A stretch of 64,000 bases of DNA from Elephas maximus indicus (lineage: Eukaryota; Chordata; Mammalia; Proboscidea; Elephantidae), in NCBI RefSeq assembly GCF_024166365.1, contig NC_064830.1, positions 92,496,968 to 92,560,967 of the forward strand. Reading direction: 5' to 3'. A program made the translations under genes and the position numbers. The notes under the pieces were generated by a model, which saw nothing but the letters and a program-made list of their open reading frames with translations, had not been told where the DNA came from and did no database searches. Shown here in pieces: positions 1 to 11,984 of this stretch. How positions within the stretch are numbered: position 1 is the first letter of the stretch; each line of letters opens with the position of its first letter.

Positions 1-1560
1 GGGGCTGCTCCTGGGATTAGCTGGGTTAATACTTATAAAGTACTTGGAACAATGCCCAGCACATAGAAAGTTCTCCAAAAAATTATTGTTTCTTCAGCTT
101 CCTCCCTCACATTTCTCTCCCCAGCAGCCCTTCTCTCTTACATCTCTTCTTCCTTCTCCTCTACCTCCAACCTTAGATGAATGATGGATTGGGCTGGGGA
201 CAAAATGAAAGGAAGAGCTTGTCACTTTGCAGAAACAAGGAAATCCAAATGCACAGAGTCTGATTGATTGGAGGCAGCTATAGCAAGGCAGATACAGAGA
301 GGAGGGTCTGGTGGGAGCTTAAAGGCAAAAGGGAGTTCTGGTAACCACCCCCCAGGTCCACCTGTGGCAGTGTGCATTGTCCCTTTTGGTCCTGCAGTTC
401 CACACGCACCACTTCCTCTTTGGTCTTCTCCTACCAGACCCCACAGGTCTGTTTGCAGGATCGCCACTGGCCCAGCGCTGCATTGGTCAGTCTCAGGGCT
501 GCTCTCCCTGTGGCCCCTCCTCCTGTTCGTCACTCCTTCTACCTTCTCCTTTCTAATCATGCTGTTCACCTGCTCAAAAATCACTGATGCCCCATCCTCT
601 TACTGAAGCACAATCTGCACTCCTCAGCACAGTTTTCAAGAACCCTGTGACCGGTGCCCACCTTCCCCACCCCTACCCTCATCCCCAGCTCCTCCTCTCT
701 CTCTATGCCTGCCTCAAGAAGCTCTGTGTCCCCACCTGCATGGACTGGTGAAGAGACACTGCTCCTCTCACTGCTTCATCAGTCTGCGTGCCCTTCCTCT
801 AGATGATCCCTTGAAAAACATCTCCCCGCCTGCAGCTCCACTACCATTTCCTCCAGGAGGCCTTCACAATTAATCTCTCTCTTCTACATCTCCACAACAT
901 TGTTACTTCTCTTGTCTCGTTCATAATTCCCCTTACATATCTGTCCCCCACTCCTGGGTAAAGTCAGGGCTCTGTTCCTCTCTGTAGCCCCACAGCCCCT
1001 AACACAGTGCCTTGTGCATAGGAGATATTATTAATATTTGTTACATGTAATTGAATCAAGACTCATCTCCAAAGTTTCTAGAAACTTCTCCTGTCACATT
1101 CATCTCATCCTCCTCTGGCCTCCTTTTTGGGCTTGTGTCAATATAACATAATCAAATTCTTATTGCTGTCTGAGTACTTTGTACATGGTTATCTCCAGTC
1201 CTAGCATCAGACCCTGCAAACCACGGGTACCTGTACTAGCTGGTTTGCTAGTTTCTATCCCCCTGCCCCCTGAGCCAGGCCTCTCCCTCTCTAGAGGGGA
1301 TCAAGACAAAAGGAAGAGTCAGTAGATCTTAGGCCTCCACCCCAGGGCCATGGGTTTGGGAATAAATACGGCACCACGATCCTGCTCCTTCTTCTCTGGG
1401 TATTTCCAGGTCACCCTCAATCGCTGAGAGCCTGGAGATGGGGCAAGTATGAAGTGAGGCTGGAAATTCAAGCATAAGCCATGACGATAGACTAAGACAA
1501 ATGCCACTATCCCACACTCAGAATGTGTAGAGATGAGGGAAATGACTTCCCAAATCATCT
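1..1560. other. Intergenic, no gene recognised
   Basis: The open frames here (up to 120 codons) overlap on both strands and show no family resemblance or splice context, so I do not call genes. The first ~100 bases look like a MIR fragment. The stretch near 960-1060 (cccctaacacagtgccttg, then an AT-rich end) resembles the 3' end of an L2 element. The rest is ordinary pyrimidine-rich unique sequence. Confidence 0.6.
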
Positions 1561-1574
1561 AAAATTCAGATCTC

Positions 1575-2110
1575 TTGGAGGGTGGGCCAAGACGGTGGAG
1601 TAAACAGTTGCTCCTACTGATCCTCCTGCAATTAACCCACTAAACAATGGATAAAAACAAGCACAGACTGAGATCTCAGAGCTCCGGACAGCAGTCGAAG
1701 TGCTGGAGAGCCAAGGTGAGTCCTGAAACAGGGGAGAGGAGGAGCGGGGTCAGCAGAGAAGCTAGGAGATTCTGGCCTCTGGCATCTGGAAGTCTTGGCT
1801 CACTGTGGCCATTTTGGGACAGAATGGGCAATACTCTGAACAAAGAACTCAGGATAGGAGCTAAACTGAGGCAAGTGTAGCCTGACAAAGGTGGTACAGA
1901 TGGGCTACGGGAATTCATTCACAAACCATGCACTTGGGAAGGGGCACAGTGAAGCCGAGATACTGAGAGTGAGTGCTATAAAATTCAGATCACTTTCAGG
2001 CCATTTGCACTGTAGTCTTTCAGATAACTGCAAAGGTCTTGGCATCTAGAACCTCAGAGCACTTACTAGGCCCAGGGAGGAATGACCGTTTTGTGATTTG
2101 CTCTGGGGGT
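1575..2110 (+). mobile_element. L1 5'-UTR-like fragment
   Basis: The segment opens with a 'gggccaagacggtggagta' phrase typical of the start of mammalian L1 5' UTRs, followed by GC-rich sequence with many 'gagag' and 'cagagaag' blocks. No ORF1 follows, so this is a relic. The identification rests on the opening motif and general composition. Confidence 0.45.
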
Positions 2111-2130
2111 GACAAGACCCAATCAAAATC

Positions 2131-2294
2131 AAACCAAACCAAACCCGTTGCCATCGAGTCAATTCCGAATCATAGTGACCCTATAGGACAGAGTAGGATT
2201 GCCCCATAGGGTTTCCAAGGAGTGGATGGTAGATTCAAACTGCCATCCTTTTGGTCAGTAGCCAAGCTCTTAACCACTGCGCCACAAGGGCTCC
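2131..2294 (-). mobile_element. AfroSINE (tRNA-derived SINE), antisense
   Basis: Read in reverse, it begins with the tRNA-like head (ggagccc...gtggcgcagtggttaagagct) and ends with the RTE-like tail around 'gagtcaattccgaatcatag'. The family is the abundant afrotherian tRNA-derived SINE. Confidence 0.9.
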
Positions 2295-2297
2295 ATT

Positions 2298-2463
2298 AAA
2301 AAAAAAAAAAAACCCTTTGCCACTGAGTCAATTCTGACTCATAGCAACCTTACAGGACAGAGTAGAACTGCCCCCAAGGGTTTCCAAGGAGCAGCTAGTA
2401 GATTAGAACTGCCAGCCTTTTGGTTAGCAGCCAAGTTCTTAACCACTGCACCACCAGGGCTCC
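2298..2463 (-). mobile_element. AfroSINE, antisense, second tandem copy
   Basis: A second copy lies directly after the first in the same orientation, preceded by an A run at 2298-2312. Two adjacent copies suggest insertion of one into the A-rich flank of the other. Confidence 0.9.
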
Positions 2464-2464
2464 A

Positions 2465-4790
2465 TAGATGTTTAAATTACACCCCAGGTTGGCAGGCCTG
2501 ATTCATCTGCGATGACCCAGCAGAGCAGCCTCATCCTTGGTTGGAGAAGTGGCAGCCTCCTACATCCAGCTGCCCAACAAGAGGCAGGGCCCAGTGGGGA
2601 GCCGAGCAGCTAAGGAAATTTACTGTGTATTGTACACAGGGAAAGTGAACTTGAACCTGGGTGATAATCAGCCTGATTAGCTCAGTGCCTCCTGGGGAGG
2701 GCCAAGAGCGGGAGGCAGTGCCTGGAGCCAGATCAGCCAGCATCAGGGTGGAGTCCCCAGAGCTGGGGTTTGCTAAGGTCAAGAGCAGCTGAGACCTGGA
2801 GAAATGTGAGGATAAAGCCAGAGCAAACCAGGCCTGGGAGTGAGGGTGGGTCCAGAGCAGTGAGCAGGCTGCAGGCTGGGGCCAGGCGAACACAGGCACA
2901 AGTGGTGGTGATGCCAGGAGCCAGGGGAGAGCAGTGGGCAGAGCTGAGGGGCCCACTGTGGCTCCTTGCTGGGTGCTGGCTTTGGACAGGCACTGCCCAG
3001 GTCAAAGATTCAAGGTCTGGAATCAGCAACCCTTCTTCAGGCCCCGCAAAGTCTCAGTCCTGCCAGCTGTAACTGGGCGTGTGCAAGACTAGCAGCCTCG
3101 GCTTGCCTGCAGCCCAAAGGTTTGTGTAGAGCAGCTGCAGGAATCCCAAGCCAACTTCAACCTGCTGGTTCTGGCCCCCCAGTTTGGATAGGATTAGAAA
3201 TGTGGATCTTTAGGGAAAGATGGCCCACAGTATCTATGAGAGCTGAGTGACTTGGTTCTGCACGACCGTTACAGATGCTGGCGACATCTCCAGACCTCCA
3301 AAACTGTCCTGATGGCAAAAACAGCTCAGGAATTGAGCCTTGGGTATGTGCCAGCCTGGTGCCAAGCAATGTGTTAATCCAGAGTTTCCCTAGCTGGGTC
3401 CCACACCTAGCTTGCCCTGAAAGGTCACAGGTGTGCAGAAAGTGGGTACCAGCCCTAGGCCATGGGCGGGGACTTGCAGGTGGCTGGAGTCTCACCCCCA
3501 AGTAACTTTTGCCTCGTGGCCTGGCTGATGCAGTCATTTTTTACACGTGCCAGACATGAAAAAAAACTAGCAAGCACCCAATTATTGTATTTGATATCCT
3601 CAGCAACCCTATTAGGTATCTTTATTTCCTCTTTACCGATGAGGAATCCGAACAGTTGAGGGGTTATGCGGCTTGACTGTGGTCACCCAGCAAGGATGGG
3701 GCAGATTTGCACCAGGCATTTGGTTTCCAAAGCCACTTTGAGAACCAACCTTGTGAAAAGCAGCCTACTGTCACCATCAAGTTGATTCTGACTCACAGCA
3801 ACCTCCTGCCCCATAGGGTTTTCTTGGCTGTAATCTATATGGAACCATCAGGCCTTTGTTCTCCAGTGCTGGACACACACGCCAAGGATGGAGGTCCCCA
3901 GCCAGGGGAGGGCCCTCTCTCAGCAACACTGGAAAGATCTGCTTCTCTGCCATGGGGCAGCAGGGAAGCCATTCCTGGGCCCCTAGAAGGGCACACCCAT
4001 GTCCAGAGCTTAGCCAGAACCTTTCTGGGGAGGCTCAAACATGTCAGCGGTTTCCTCTTCATCTGCCTCCCTTATTGGAAAGGGGCTGCCGGTGCTGCAG
4101 AGACCGATTTTGAAAATTTCCAGGCCTGAGATTTGGTCCAAGTCAGACATCCAGGAGAATCACCACCCTGAGGAAGTGCTGGAGCAGCCAAGCCAGGGTT
4201 CACTGGGAGCTAGCCTGGAGGGCAACCTGGGCCTGGGAAACCCTGAGGGTGGACTCTTGTCACCAACAATTCCAGAGGCCTCCAAGCCAAGTGCCAGGCC
4301 AAGACCTCATGCAGATAGCAGGGAGAGCTAACCCCTCTTCTCCCGGAGCAGACTAGCATCACCTGAGAGCTAACAAAGATCCCAGAGGCTCAGGCTCATT
4401 GACCTGGGATAGGGCCTCGATGAGCCTTGACACCACCACAGGTGAGAACCACTGTCCTGGAGAACTTTGAATTGGACCATGGGTGCAGGGAGTTAAGTTG
4501 GTCACACACCTCAGATCACCACATCAACGACTATCCCTACAAGGCTCATCTCTCGTTGATTTCTCCCCTTCATTCACATGCCACTTCCTCTCTCCTCCAT
4601 TCATACCCACTCCGGTCTGCTTAATATATATTCATTATACGTTAATATATTACTGTAGCCTGTTTTATCTTTGTAAGTGTTTCAGAGTTAAGTGCAGGTA
4701 TGCCCTGTGTGGATCCCATTCTTCCTGTTTCTATTCTAGGCTTTTGAGACCTACCCATATTAAAGATTCTCTAGGAAGGAAACTGCTGAG
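2465..4790. other. Intergenic, unique sequence with small repeat relics
   Basis: Mostly single-copy sequence, GC-rich from 2500 to 3500. Overlapping open frames of 90-140 codons occur on both strands with no recognisable domains. A MIR-like core lies at about 3590-3700 and a decayed SINE tail (gttgattctgactcacagc) at about 3763-3860. The 'gagaaccactg' end near 4440-4455 resembles a MER5-type DNA transposon. Confidence 0.55.
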
Positions 4791-5320
4791 TCACTGAGTT
4801 TGTACATACTTAGTGTCACAACTGGGCCAGATGGCCTGCCAGGATGGCTGTGCTGTTCACATTCCGCCAGCAATGTGAGCAGGTCCCCGTAACTCCACAG
4901 TCCTACTGCAATCTAATGGTGAAAATTTCCCAGTAAACTGAGCCTCTTCTACAATACTTGTTAGCCATTTCAATTTCATCATCTTCATTAATTTTTCTTT
5001 GGGCTTCTTGTCTTTTTCTTATTGATTTACAGGAGTTTATTGAATATCAATCCCTTGTCAATTTCAGGCCTTGCAAGTGTCTTTTCTCCGTTTGGATACC
5101 TCCATCTAACTGTCTCTGTGGTGCCCTTGGTTGAACAGATTTTTTTTTTTTTTTTCTATATGCTTCCTGCTTTGGAGATCCAGTTCGAAAACTCTTTCCC
5201 TACGCAAAAGTTTCAATGCTATTCCCCTACATTTTCTTCTGATAACTTTGTAGTTTTATTTTACACATTTAGGTGTGGACCTATGAGGGGCTCACCTTTG
5301 CGTATGGTGAGCTAGGGATC

Positions 5321-6348
5321 TGTATTAGCTTCCTATTGCTTCTGTAGCAAATTACCACAAACTTAGTGACTTAAAACCACACAAATTTATTATCTTATAT
5401 TTCTGGAGGTCAGAAGTCTGAAATGAGTCTTACAGGGCTAAAATCAAGGTGTCAGCAGGGCCGATTCCTTCTCTTGACTCTAGGAGAAAATCTGTTTCCT
5501 TGCCTTTCCCATGTTCCAGAGGTCACCAGTATTACTTGGCGTAAGGCCCCCTTCCTTCTTCTTCAAAGAACATCACTCGAGCTTCTGCTTTCATCATGAC
5601 ATCTCCTTCCTTCCCTCTGATCACAGCCAGAAAGTTTCTCCTCTTTTAAATATTCATGTAATTAATTGGGATCACATGGATAATCCAGGATAACCTCCTC
5701 ATCTGAAAACCCTTAACTTAACCTCATCTTCAAAGTCCCATTTGCCAAGTGTCTTAGTCATTTAGTGCTGCTGTAACAGAAAATACAAGTGGATGGCTTT
5801 AACAAACAGAAATTTATTCTCTCACGGTCTAGTAGCCTAGAAGTTCAGATTCAGGGCACCAGCTCCAGAGGAAGGTTTTCTCTGTTGGCTCTGGAGGAAG
5901 ATCTTTGTCATCAATCTTCCCCTGGACTAGGAGCTTCTCCATGCAGGAACCCCAGGTCCAAAGGATACTCTCTGCCCCCAGCGCTGCTTTCTTGGTGGTA
6001 TGAGGTCCACCTGTCTCTCTGCTTGCTTCTGTCTTTTATATCTCAAAAGAGATTGGCTCAAGACACAATCAAATCTTATAGATTGAGTCCTGCCTCATTA
6101 ACATAACTGCTGCCTATCCCACCTCATCAACATCATAGAGGTAGGATTTATAACACATAGGAAAATCACATCAGATGACAAAATGGTGGACAATCTCACA
6201 ATACTGGGAATCATAGGATAGCCAAATTGATACACATATTTTGGGGGGACACAATTCAACCCATGACACCATGTAAGGCAACATATTCACAGGTCCTGGG
6301 GATTAGGGCATAGACATCTTTGGGGGGGACATTTTCCAGTCCACCACA
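5321..6348 (-). mobile_element. MLT1/MaLR-like LTR, antisense, split by a younger LTR
   Basis: It starts 'tgtattagcttcctattgct' and ends 'gtccaccaca', the reverse complement of a MaLR-type LTR. The middle matches the well-known 'taccacaaacttagtgac' and 'ggtcagaagtctg' phrases. It is interrupted at 5750-6268 by a second LTR and itself sits inside an L1, so it shows three ages of insertion. Confidence 0.75.
5750..6268 (-). mobile_element. Solo LTR of the afrotherian 5-bp-TSD family, copy 1
   Basis: It begins TGTCTTAGTCATT and ends CCCATGACA, so on the minus strand it runs TGTCATGG...TAAGACA, with an AATAAA near its 3' end (the reverse of 'tttatt' at about 5813). Flanks are ccaag (5745-5749) and ccatg (6269-6273), a 5-bp target duplication with one difference. 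Four copies occur in this window. The 5-bp duplication fits an ERVL/MaLR-like class. Confidence 0.8.
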
Positions 6349-6800
6349 GTATCTAACTTGATTTTGCTGCATATAGTGAGACAGTTGTCCCAACAACATC
6401 TACCAACAGGCCATCTTCCTCCACTGGTTTGTGGCGTCACCTCTTTTGTATGCCAAGTTGCCGTGTTCGTGTAGATCCGATTCTGTGCTCTTACTTCTGT
6501 TCCTATTTATCTGTTTCAGCATGAGGATCAGTGTGGGTTTTATTACCATCATTCTATAAAATGTCCTTAAAATTGATGGGGCGAGTCCCCTTTTCTCTTC
6601 CTTTTCAACATTTCCTTTGCTATCTGAGGACTTTTATTCTGTCATATAAATTTAGGATTGAATTTAATAGATGAGCTTGGGGAGAATTGCCATTTTTTGC
6701 AGTGTTAAGTCATCCTATCCACAAAGATGGTATATTTCTCCTTTTATTCAGGTCCTCTTTAAAGTCCTTCAAGAGATTTAAACTTCTTCTCTGTAAAAGG

Positions 6801-7429
6801 GTCATATAGACTCTCTTAGTGGGAACACCTATCTCCCTTTGATTTCCCTGTGATGAGACCTCAACTAGGTAACACTTCTGGGTCTTGCCCCCTCCTACAC
6901 TTGTGATGGTAAGTGACAGCATTTGTTTAAGTTACCTGAGTGATTGGTGCAAACTATTAAAAGGCTTTAAGCACTGAGTTTCACATCTCTTTTGTTTCTC
7001 CCCCTGCCCTGGACAGTGTGAGGCAGCAGTCATGGGTAAGTGTCTCTGAGTCTGCTGATCCTCTCTCAGATGGTCTGTCCCAAGGTTGGGTCTGGGGAGA
7101 GGGGGCAGATAAGGTTAACAAACCCATTTGATCACAAATCTTAGCCACATCCTCTAAGCTACCTTATATCAGAAATCAGGTGGCTATTTCAGTCTCCATT
7201 CACTGGATTCCTGCATTATCTCTCAATCAGTTCTGAACTTGGGAAGGAAAAAGTCACATTATTTATTAAGTACGCTTGAGCCTCAACATTTCTGCAAAGT
7301 CAGAGACTTGAAAAATAAACAAGGAGTGGCTTTTGATTACCTTTAGGTCTTACTTAGGCTTGAGCAAGTGGGGATCATGTAGGGTGATGCCATTAGCTGA
7401 TTTTTTCAAGTTGTGTGGTTGGTCTTTTT
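6801..7429. other. Unique sequence, no gene seen
   Basis: No recognisable coding exon or RNA gene. A 70-codon antisense frame overlaps the end of the L1 relic. The segment around 6960-7060 (pyrimidine tract, then 'cagtgtgaggcagcagtcatgggtaagt') looks exon-like by chance, but it has no homology that I can name. Confidence 0.5.
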
Positions 7430-7960
7430 TTTTTTTTTCCTTTTAAAATAAACTTCATTGAGGTATAATTTGCATACAGCAAAATGCATCCATTTTAAGT
7501 GCACAGTTCAATAAATTTTTGATAAATGTGTATATTCATGTAACCATCACCACAATCATGATACAGAATATTTCCATCATCTCAAATATTTCCCTTCTGC
7601 CCCTTTGCAGTTAAACTCCACCCCACCCCAGCCCCAGGCAAGCACTGATCTGCTTTCTGTCACCATAGATTAGTTTTGTCTGTTCAGGAATTTTATATAA
7701 ATGGAAGTGTACAATATGTATTCTTTTTGTGTCTGGCTTCTGTAACACAACGGAATGTTTTTGAGATGCTTCCATAGCATCTTACGTGTCAGTAGTCTAT
7801 TCTTTTTTATTGCTGCGCTGTGTAATTTGTTTATTCATTCACCTCTTGATGTACAATTGGATTTTTCCAGTACTTGGCTATTATGAATGGAGCTTCTATG
7901 ACTATTTCTTGTACATATCTTTTGGTATCTTTTCCATTTATATGAGGTTCAAATCCAGGC
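7430..7960 (-). mobile_element. Antisense L1 3'-region fragment
   Basis: 'cttcattgaggtataattt', 'gttcaataaatttttgataaatgtg' style phrases and 'tttgtgtctggcttctg' are the antisense of the L1 ORF2 end and 3' UTR. A 60-codon frame inside is a by-product. Confidence 0.75.
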
Positions 7961-8345
7961 AAGAATAAATTATAATGATAGAAGTCAGAATAGTCGTTAC
8001 CTTTGGGGAGTGGGTATTGACTGGGAGGGGGCTGGGGTGATGGAAATGGTCTGTATCTTTATGTGAGTAGCATTTACATGGTGTATACACATGTAACAAT
8101 TCATCTAGCTGTATACCTGGTATTTATTAGTGTACTCTACTCACTTTATGTACCTTATATCTCATCAATTAAAGTAAACAAAAGCAAGGAAACAAAGAAT
8201 CAGAGGAGGTTGTTGTAGGGTGGAGACATGGAGAGGAAAATGGACATTTCATTGTATGTTCCTTTGTCCAACATGGTCAAAATGTTGTTACCTCATGGAT
8301 TCATTACTTCTCCAATTAAAAAAAACAAAAAAGAATTTGACTTAA
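7961..8345 (+). mobile_element. Sense L1 3'-UTR-like fragment
   Basis: 'gaagtcagaatagtcgttac', 'gatggaaatggtctgtatc' and 'tcatctagctgtatacctgg' are typical of the 3' UTR of ancient L1 elements read in sense. It abuts an antisense L1 piece, so two separate insertions or an inversion are involved. Confidence 0.6.
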
Positions 8346-8589
8346 AAGCCAAATATTTTCATAAACAAGCAATTAAGTGCATAATACATCATAAGGAAAG
8401 TTAAGCTAGAGTCTTGCGCTCAGGCTAGGAGCAGTAGGAGAGTTCAAACACAAGGCAGGCTGATGGGCCCCTCAGCTGAGAGAGATTTCCTCAGGAGAAA
8501 GTTCAGGAAAGAGAAAGGGAGGCCTTGAAGACCAAGTGGACTAGTAGAAAAGGGAAAGGGAATTGTCCTTAGGATTTCAACCTACGATT

Positions 8590-9270
8590 CAAAGATTATG
8601 TAGTAATATTTTTTTAAATCTAAATCCCATACACATAGGATATTTTTTAATTAACCTACTGCTATTGATTTCTTTCTTTGTAACCATCACCACTATCTCT
8701 TTCCAAAACTTTTTCATCACCACAAATAGAATGCCTATACCCATTAAGCAGTAACTCCCCATGTCCCCCTCCCCCAGTCCCCGGTAACCTCTAATGCACT
8801 TCTGTCTCTATGCATTTGCCTATTCCACATATTTCCTGTAAGTAGAATCATACAACATGTAGTCTTCTGTGTCCGGCTTCTTTCACTTGGCATAATGTTT
8901 TCAAGGCTCATCCATGTCATAGCATGCAGAAGATCTTCATTTCTCTTTATGTAGTACAGATATGCCACATTTTGTTTATTCAGTCATCTGTTGATGACTT
9001 AGGTTGTTTCCACATTTGGCTATTGTCAATAATGCTGTAATAAACATTGGTGCACATTTACCTGTTTAAGTCCCTTGCTATTGGTTTTTAATGCTATTCA
9101 TTATAATCAGATAGAGACCACAGCCTATACAAGAGTCTATATAAGTTTCAGAGAACTCTGGAAAGTATTGAGGTTCCTTTGTAACCCAGTACATGGTCAA
9201 CATCTGTGAATGTTCCACATGTGCTCTTTAAGTATGGGTAGTCTCTGTTTTTTGGGTATAAAATTCTCTC
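8590..9270 (-). mobile_element. Antisense L1 fragments
   Basis: 8620-9070 matches the antisense L1 3' end ('catttgcctattccacatat', 'tttattcagtcatctgttga'). 9080-9270 resembles a further ORF2 antisense piece ('acatggtcaacatctgtgaa', 'gttccacatgtgctcttt'). No coding potential remains. Confidence 0.7.
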
Positions 9271-9429
9271 TTAAAAAAAAAAAATATGTATAACCAATTG
9301 TCATTAGTTCACGTTTATTAATAGCTTATTCAAATATTCTGTATCCTGATTAAGCTGAAGATGGAGATTTCCTTAGGCAAAAGATAAGAAGGGGAAATTG
9401 AGATCTAAAGGCCAAAAAGACTTCACAGC

Positions 9430-9870
9430 AAAAAGCATTACAACAATAAAAAGGCTCAATCGATATTCACATATTAGCATAATGGTAAAACTCTTCAATT
9501 TACTGGAAAAATACAGCAGTGCTAAACATCCATACATTTAACATAGCTTAAAAATACATAAGGCAGAAAGAAGTGGACAAAATTATAATTAATAATGGAC
9601 AAATTCATACTCCTAGCAAGATATTTACAAAAGCATGGATTGGTAATTAATCTCTAAGGCAGAAAAAAATATTATGTTAAGGATACAGAAGACATGAATA
9701 AGGCAGTTATAAGCTTGATCTAATGAACACATATAAAATTCTGGTCCCAGAAGTCTGAAGTGCATACATTTTTCTCAAACGCACGTGAAGTATTTGTAAA
9801 AACTGACCACATATCAGTTCATAAAACAGTAAATATCAAAAACAGACAAGAACTGAAACAGGAGACCAGC
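9430..9870 (+). mobile_element. Sense L1 ORF2 relic
   Basis: The reading resembles decayed L1 ORF2 endonuclease/RT linker sequence ('accacatatcagttcataaa', 'gaagacatgaataaggcag'). Stops and indels interrupt all frames. Confidence 0.5.
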
Positions 9871-10311
9871 AAGAAGATCACGGCAGTAGTCCAGGCAAGA
9901 GATGATGGTAGCTCGCTCTGGGGTGAAAGGGGGTGGAAACAGTGAGAAGAAGTTGGATTTTGGATGGATTTTAAAGGTAGAGCTGACAGGTTTGCTAACG
10001 GACTGAATACACAATGCAACAGGAAAAGAAGAATCAGCCATGACTGCAAGGTCTTCAGTCTGAGCAGCTGGAAGGATGGAGCTGCATTCCTGAGGTAGAG
10101 ATGCCTGGCAGCAGGGGCAAGGGAGCAGGTTGGGGGCTGGGGAACTGGAGTTCTGTTTCAGGGCGTATTAAGAACAGAGTGGCCACATGGTTAATGTAAC
10201 TGATATCACAAAATTGTAAACCTGAAAAATATTGAATTGGCAAATGTGTGTTATGTGTATATATACATATATATATTTACAATTAAAAAAAAAAAAAAGA
10301 ATGGGGGTGGG
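9871..10311. other. L2/MIR-like and L1-tail relics
   Basis: 'cagtagtccaggcaagagatgatggta'-type wording fits an L2 relic, here described only in short. 'accacatggttaatgtaac...tcacaaaattgtaaacctg' style sequence near 10190-10230 resembles an L1 3' end. A short TA-rich run (tatatacatatatatattt) lies near 10257-10277. No gene seen. Confidence 0.45.
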
Positions 10312-10324
10312 TATTAGACTTCCA

Positions 10325-10494
10325 GGAAACCCTGGTGGCATAGTGGTTAAGTGCTATGGCTGCTAACCAAAGGGTCAGCAGTTTGAATCCTCCAGGTGCT
10401 CCTTGGAAACGCTATGGGGTAGTTCTACTCTGTCCTATAGGGTCGCTATGGGTTGGAATCGACTTGTTGGCACTGGTTTTGTTTTTTTCAGTTT
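10325..10494 (+). mobile_element. AfroSINE, sense, with 13-bp target duplication
   Basis: It has the head 'aaccctggtggcatagtgg', a B-box-like 'cagtttgaatcctcc', a body 'ctatagggtcgctatgggtt' and a T-rich end. It is flanked by perfect copies of tattagacttcca at 10312-10324 and 10495-10507, which proves an L1-type retrotransposition event. Confidence 0.95.
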
Positions 10495-10790
10495 TATTAG
10501 ACTTCCAAGTAGAAACGCCCAGGTGTTGCAGAGGAGAGGCAAATACAGAAGAAGGCCCTTGAGTAAACGGAAGGAGGTGAAACTCGGCTGTGCCATGTGG
10601 AGCCATACTGGAGCCTAGGGCAAAAGGCAAAATCAGTTAACACTGATCCTGTCCTTATTTCAGATTTTTCAGGTTTGTTCATCATACATTTTTTTTTTGC
10701 AATAAATTTTTATTTAAAAAAAATACTGTATTAAAATATTATTTATCATGATTACTGAGCTTTTCGGTATCGCTGTAAGTTTTGTGCTTA
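10495..10790. other. Unique sequence, no gene seen
   Basis: Short overlapping frames only. An AT-rich segment with poly-T and poly-A runs lies at 10688-10740. No known repeat or gene could be named with confidence. Confidence 0.4.
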
Positions 10791-11100
10791 AGGCCAAGGC
10801 AGGACTACCCAATGCCCATGTGAAATTGTTCACTACAGATTAGTAAACGTGCACAAGTCAGCCCGGGCATCATACCTTGCTTACTGGTTAATCTGTCCCT
10901 GTAGGGGATTGTAAATTTCAAAAGAGGCTTTGATTCTGTAGGAAGATGCTGTGGGGTTGGGAGAGAGATAGATGCCAGCCATACTTTGATGCGGTGAAAA
11001 AAATGTGAAATTGTTCACCATAGGTTAGGAAGTAAGCACAAATCAGCCCGTGCGTACCTTGTTTACTGGTTAATCCATTCCTGTTTGAGGCCACTGCCTC
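10791..11100. repeat. Palindromic interspersed repeat family, copy A (two direct units)
   Basis: Two units about 185 bp apart begin 'gtgaaattgttcac' (about 10820 and 11006) and end 'tactggttaatc' (about 10880-10893 and 11064-11077). Between them lies 'ggctttgattctgtagg' and 'gtggggttgggagagagata'. The same phrases recur near 45.6-46.2 kb. The family is not one I can name; an LTR U3 region or a non-autonomous DNA element are both possible. Confidence 0.7.
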
Positions 11101-11984
11101 ACTCCCCTTGCCCTAACCTGATCACAAACCTCACGGAAGGAGCAGTTAAGGGAGGAAATTGAACCTTTGAGGGACATCCCCTAGAGAATCTTCAAGGGAC
11201 ATTCCCTAAGGGGGGTGGGACATTGAATCTGACACCATAGAGGGGGGCTCCTGATGATACGGGACTCATGGTCCTGGTCCATTTGCGTCATCCACCCTAC
11301 CCTTCTCCAACTCTCCTGTGAAATCCAAACAACTGCAGTAGCATCTGCTGCTGCTGAACATGCAGGGACATCGGGTCGTGTCGTAGGCTTGTGAGAGCCA
11401 CCATGGGCACTGATCGGGTGAGTGACCCTGAGTGGCGACCCCAAAAGGTGAGCCCCACAAAGGAAAACAATTGTTGCTGTGCCAACGTTACGGTTTGTTA
11501 GATTTCAGAAGGTTGTAAATCCCAGAGAAGGGGCAGAAATGAGGACCTGCTTGATCCTTAGAAACAAAAAGGTGATTTTTATGGGCGTCTTGGTAATTGA
11601 CCAGTTCCAGGAGTAGGTAATCTGCTTCAGCTGGGCCAGAGCTCCCTCTGGTGGTGAAAGCTGGCAAAGGCAGACAACACAACATACCTCCTAAGTTGCG
11701 CAGACTGTGGAGTCTGAGTTGTACAGGCATGTCCAACCACTAAGGAGCAGGCAGAAGAAGAGAAGCCAGCAGAGCAGGCAAAAGTCGTAGTCAGAGAAGG
11801 ATGAGGAGGAAGGAGGGGCATATTCCTAGAGAGAAGAGAAGTTTCGAGAAGGGATGATCAATAATTTTAAATATCAGAGAGGTAAAAAGTGAACCCGGGC
11901 TGTGTAGATTGGTGTATCACTGGCCATTTGGTCCTAGGCCCTTTGGTTCTGAGCTCTGAGGACTGACTGGCCACCTACCAGATG
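11101..11984. other. Unassigned sequence next to palindromic repeat
   Basis: No exon, RNA gene or standard repeat is recognisable. Antisense open frames of 60-87 codons overlap one another at 11181-11485 and do not look conserved. The sequence may be the internal part of the same mobile element as the adjacent palindromic repeat, but no copy elsewhere in the window confirms this. Confidence 0.4.

Larger units (their letters stand above)
4791..6800 (-). mobile_element. Antisense L1 fragment, interrupted by an LTR at 5321-6348
   Basis: 4791-5320 and 6349 to about 6800 read as one antisense L1 ORF2 segment. 'caatcccttgtcaatttcag' and 'cgtatggtgagctaggg' before the break continue as 'atctaacttgattttgctgc' after it, as in L1 consensus. 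The intervening LTR has nearly matching 5-bp flanks (ggatc at 5316-5320, gtatc at 6349-6353). Confidence 0.7.
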
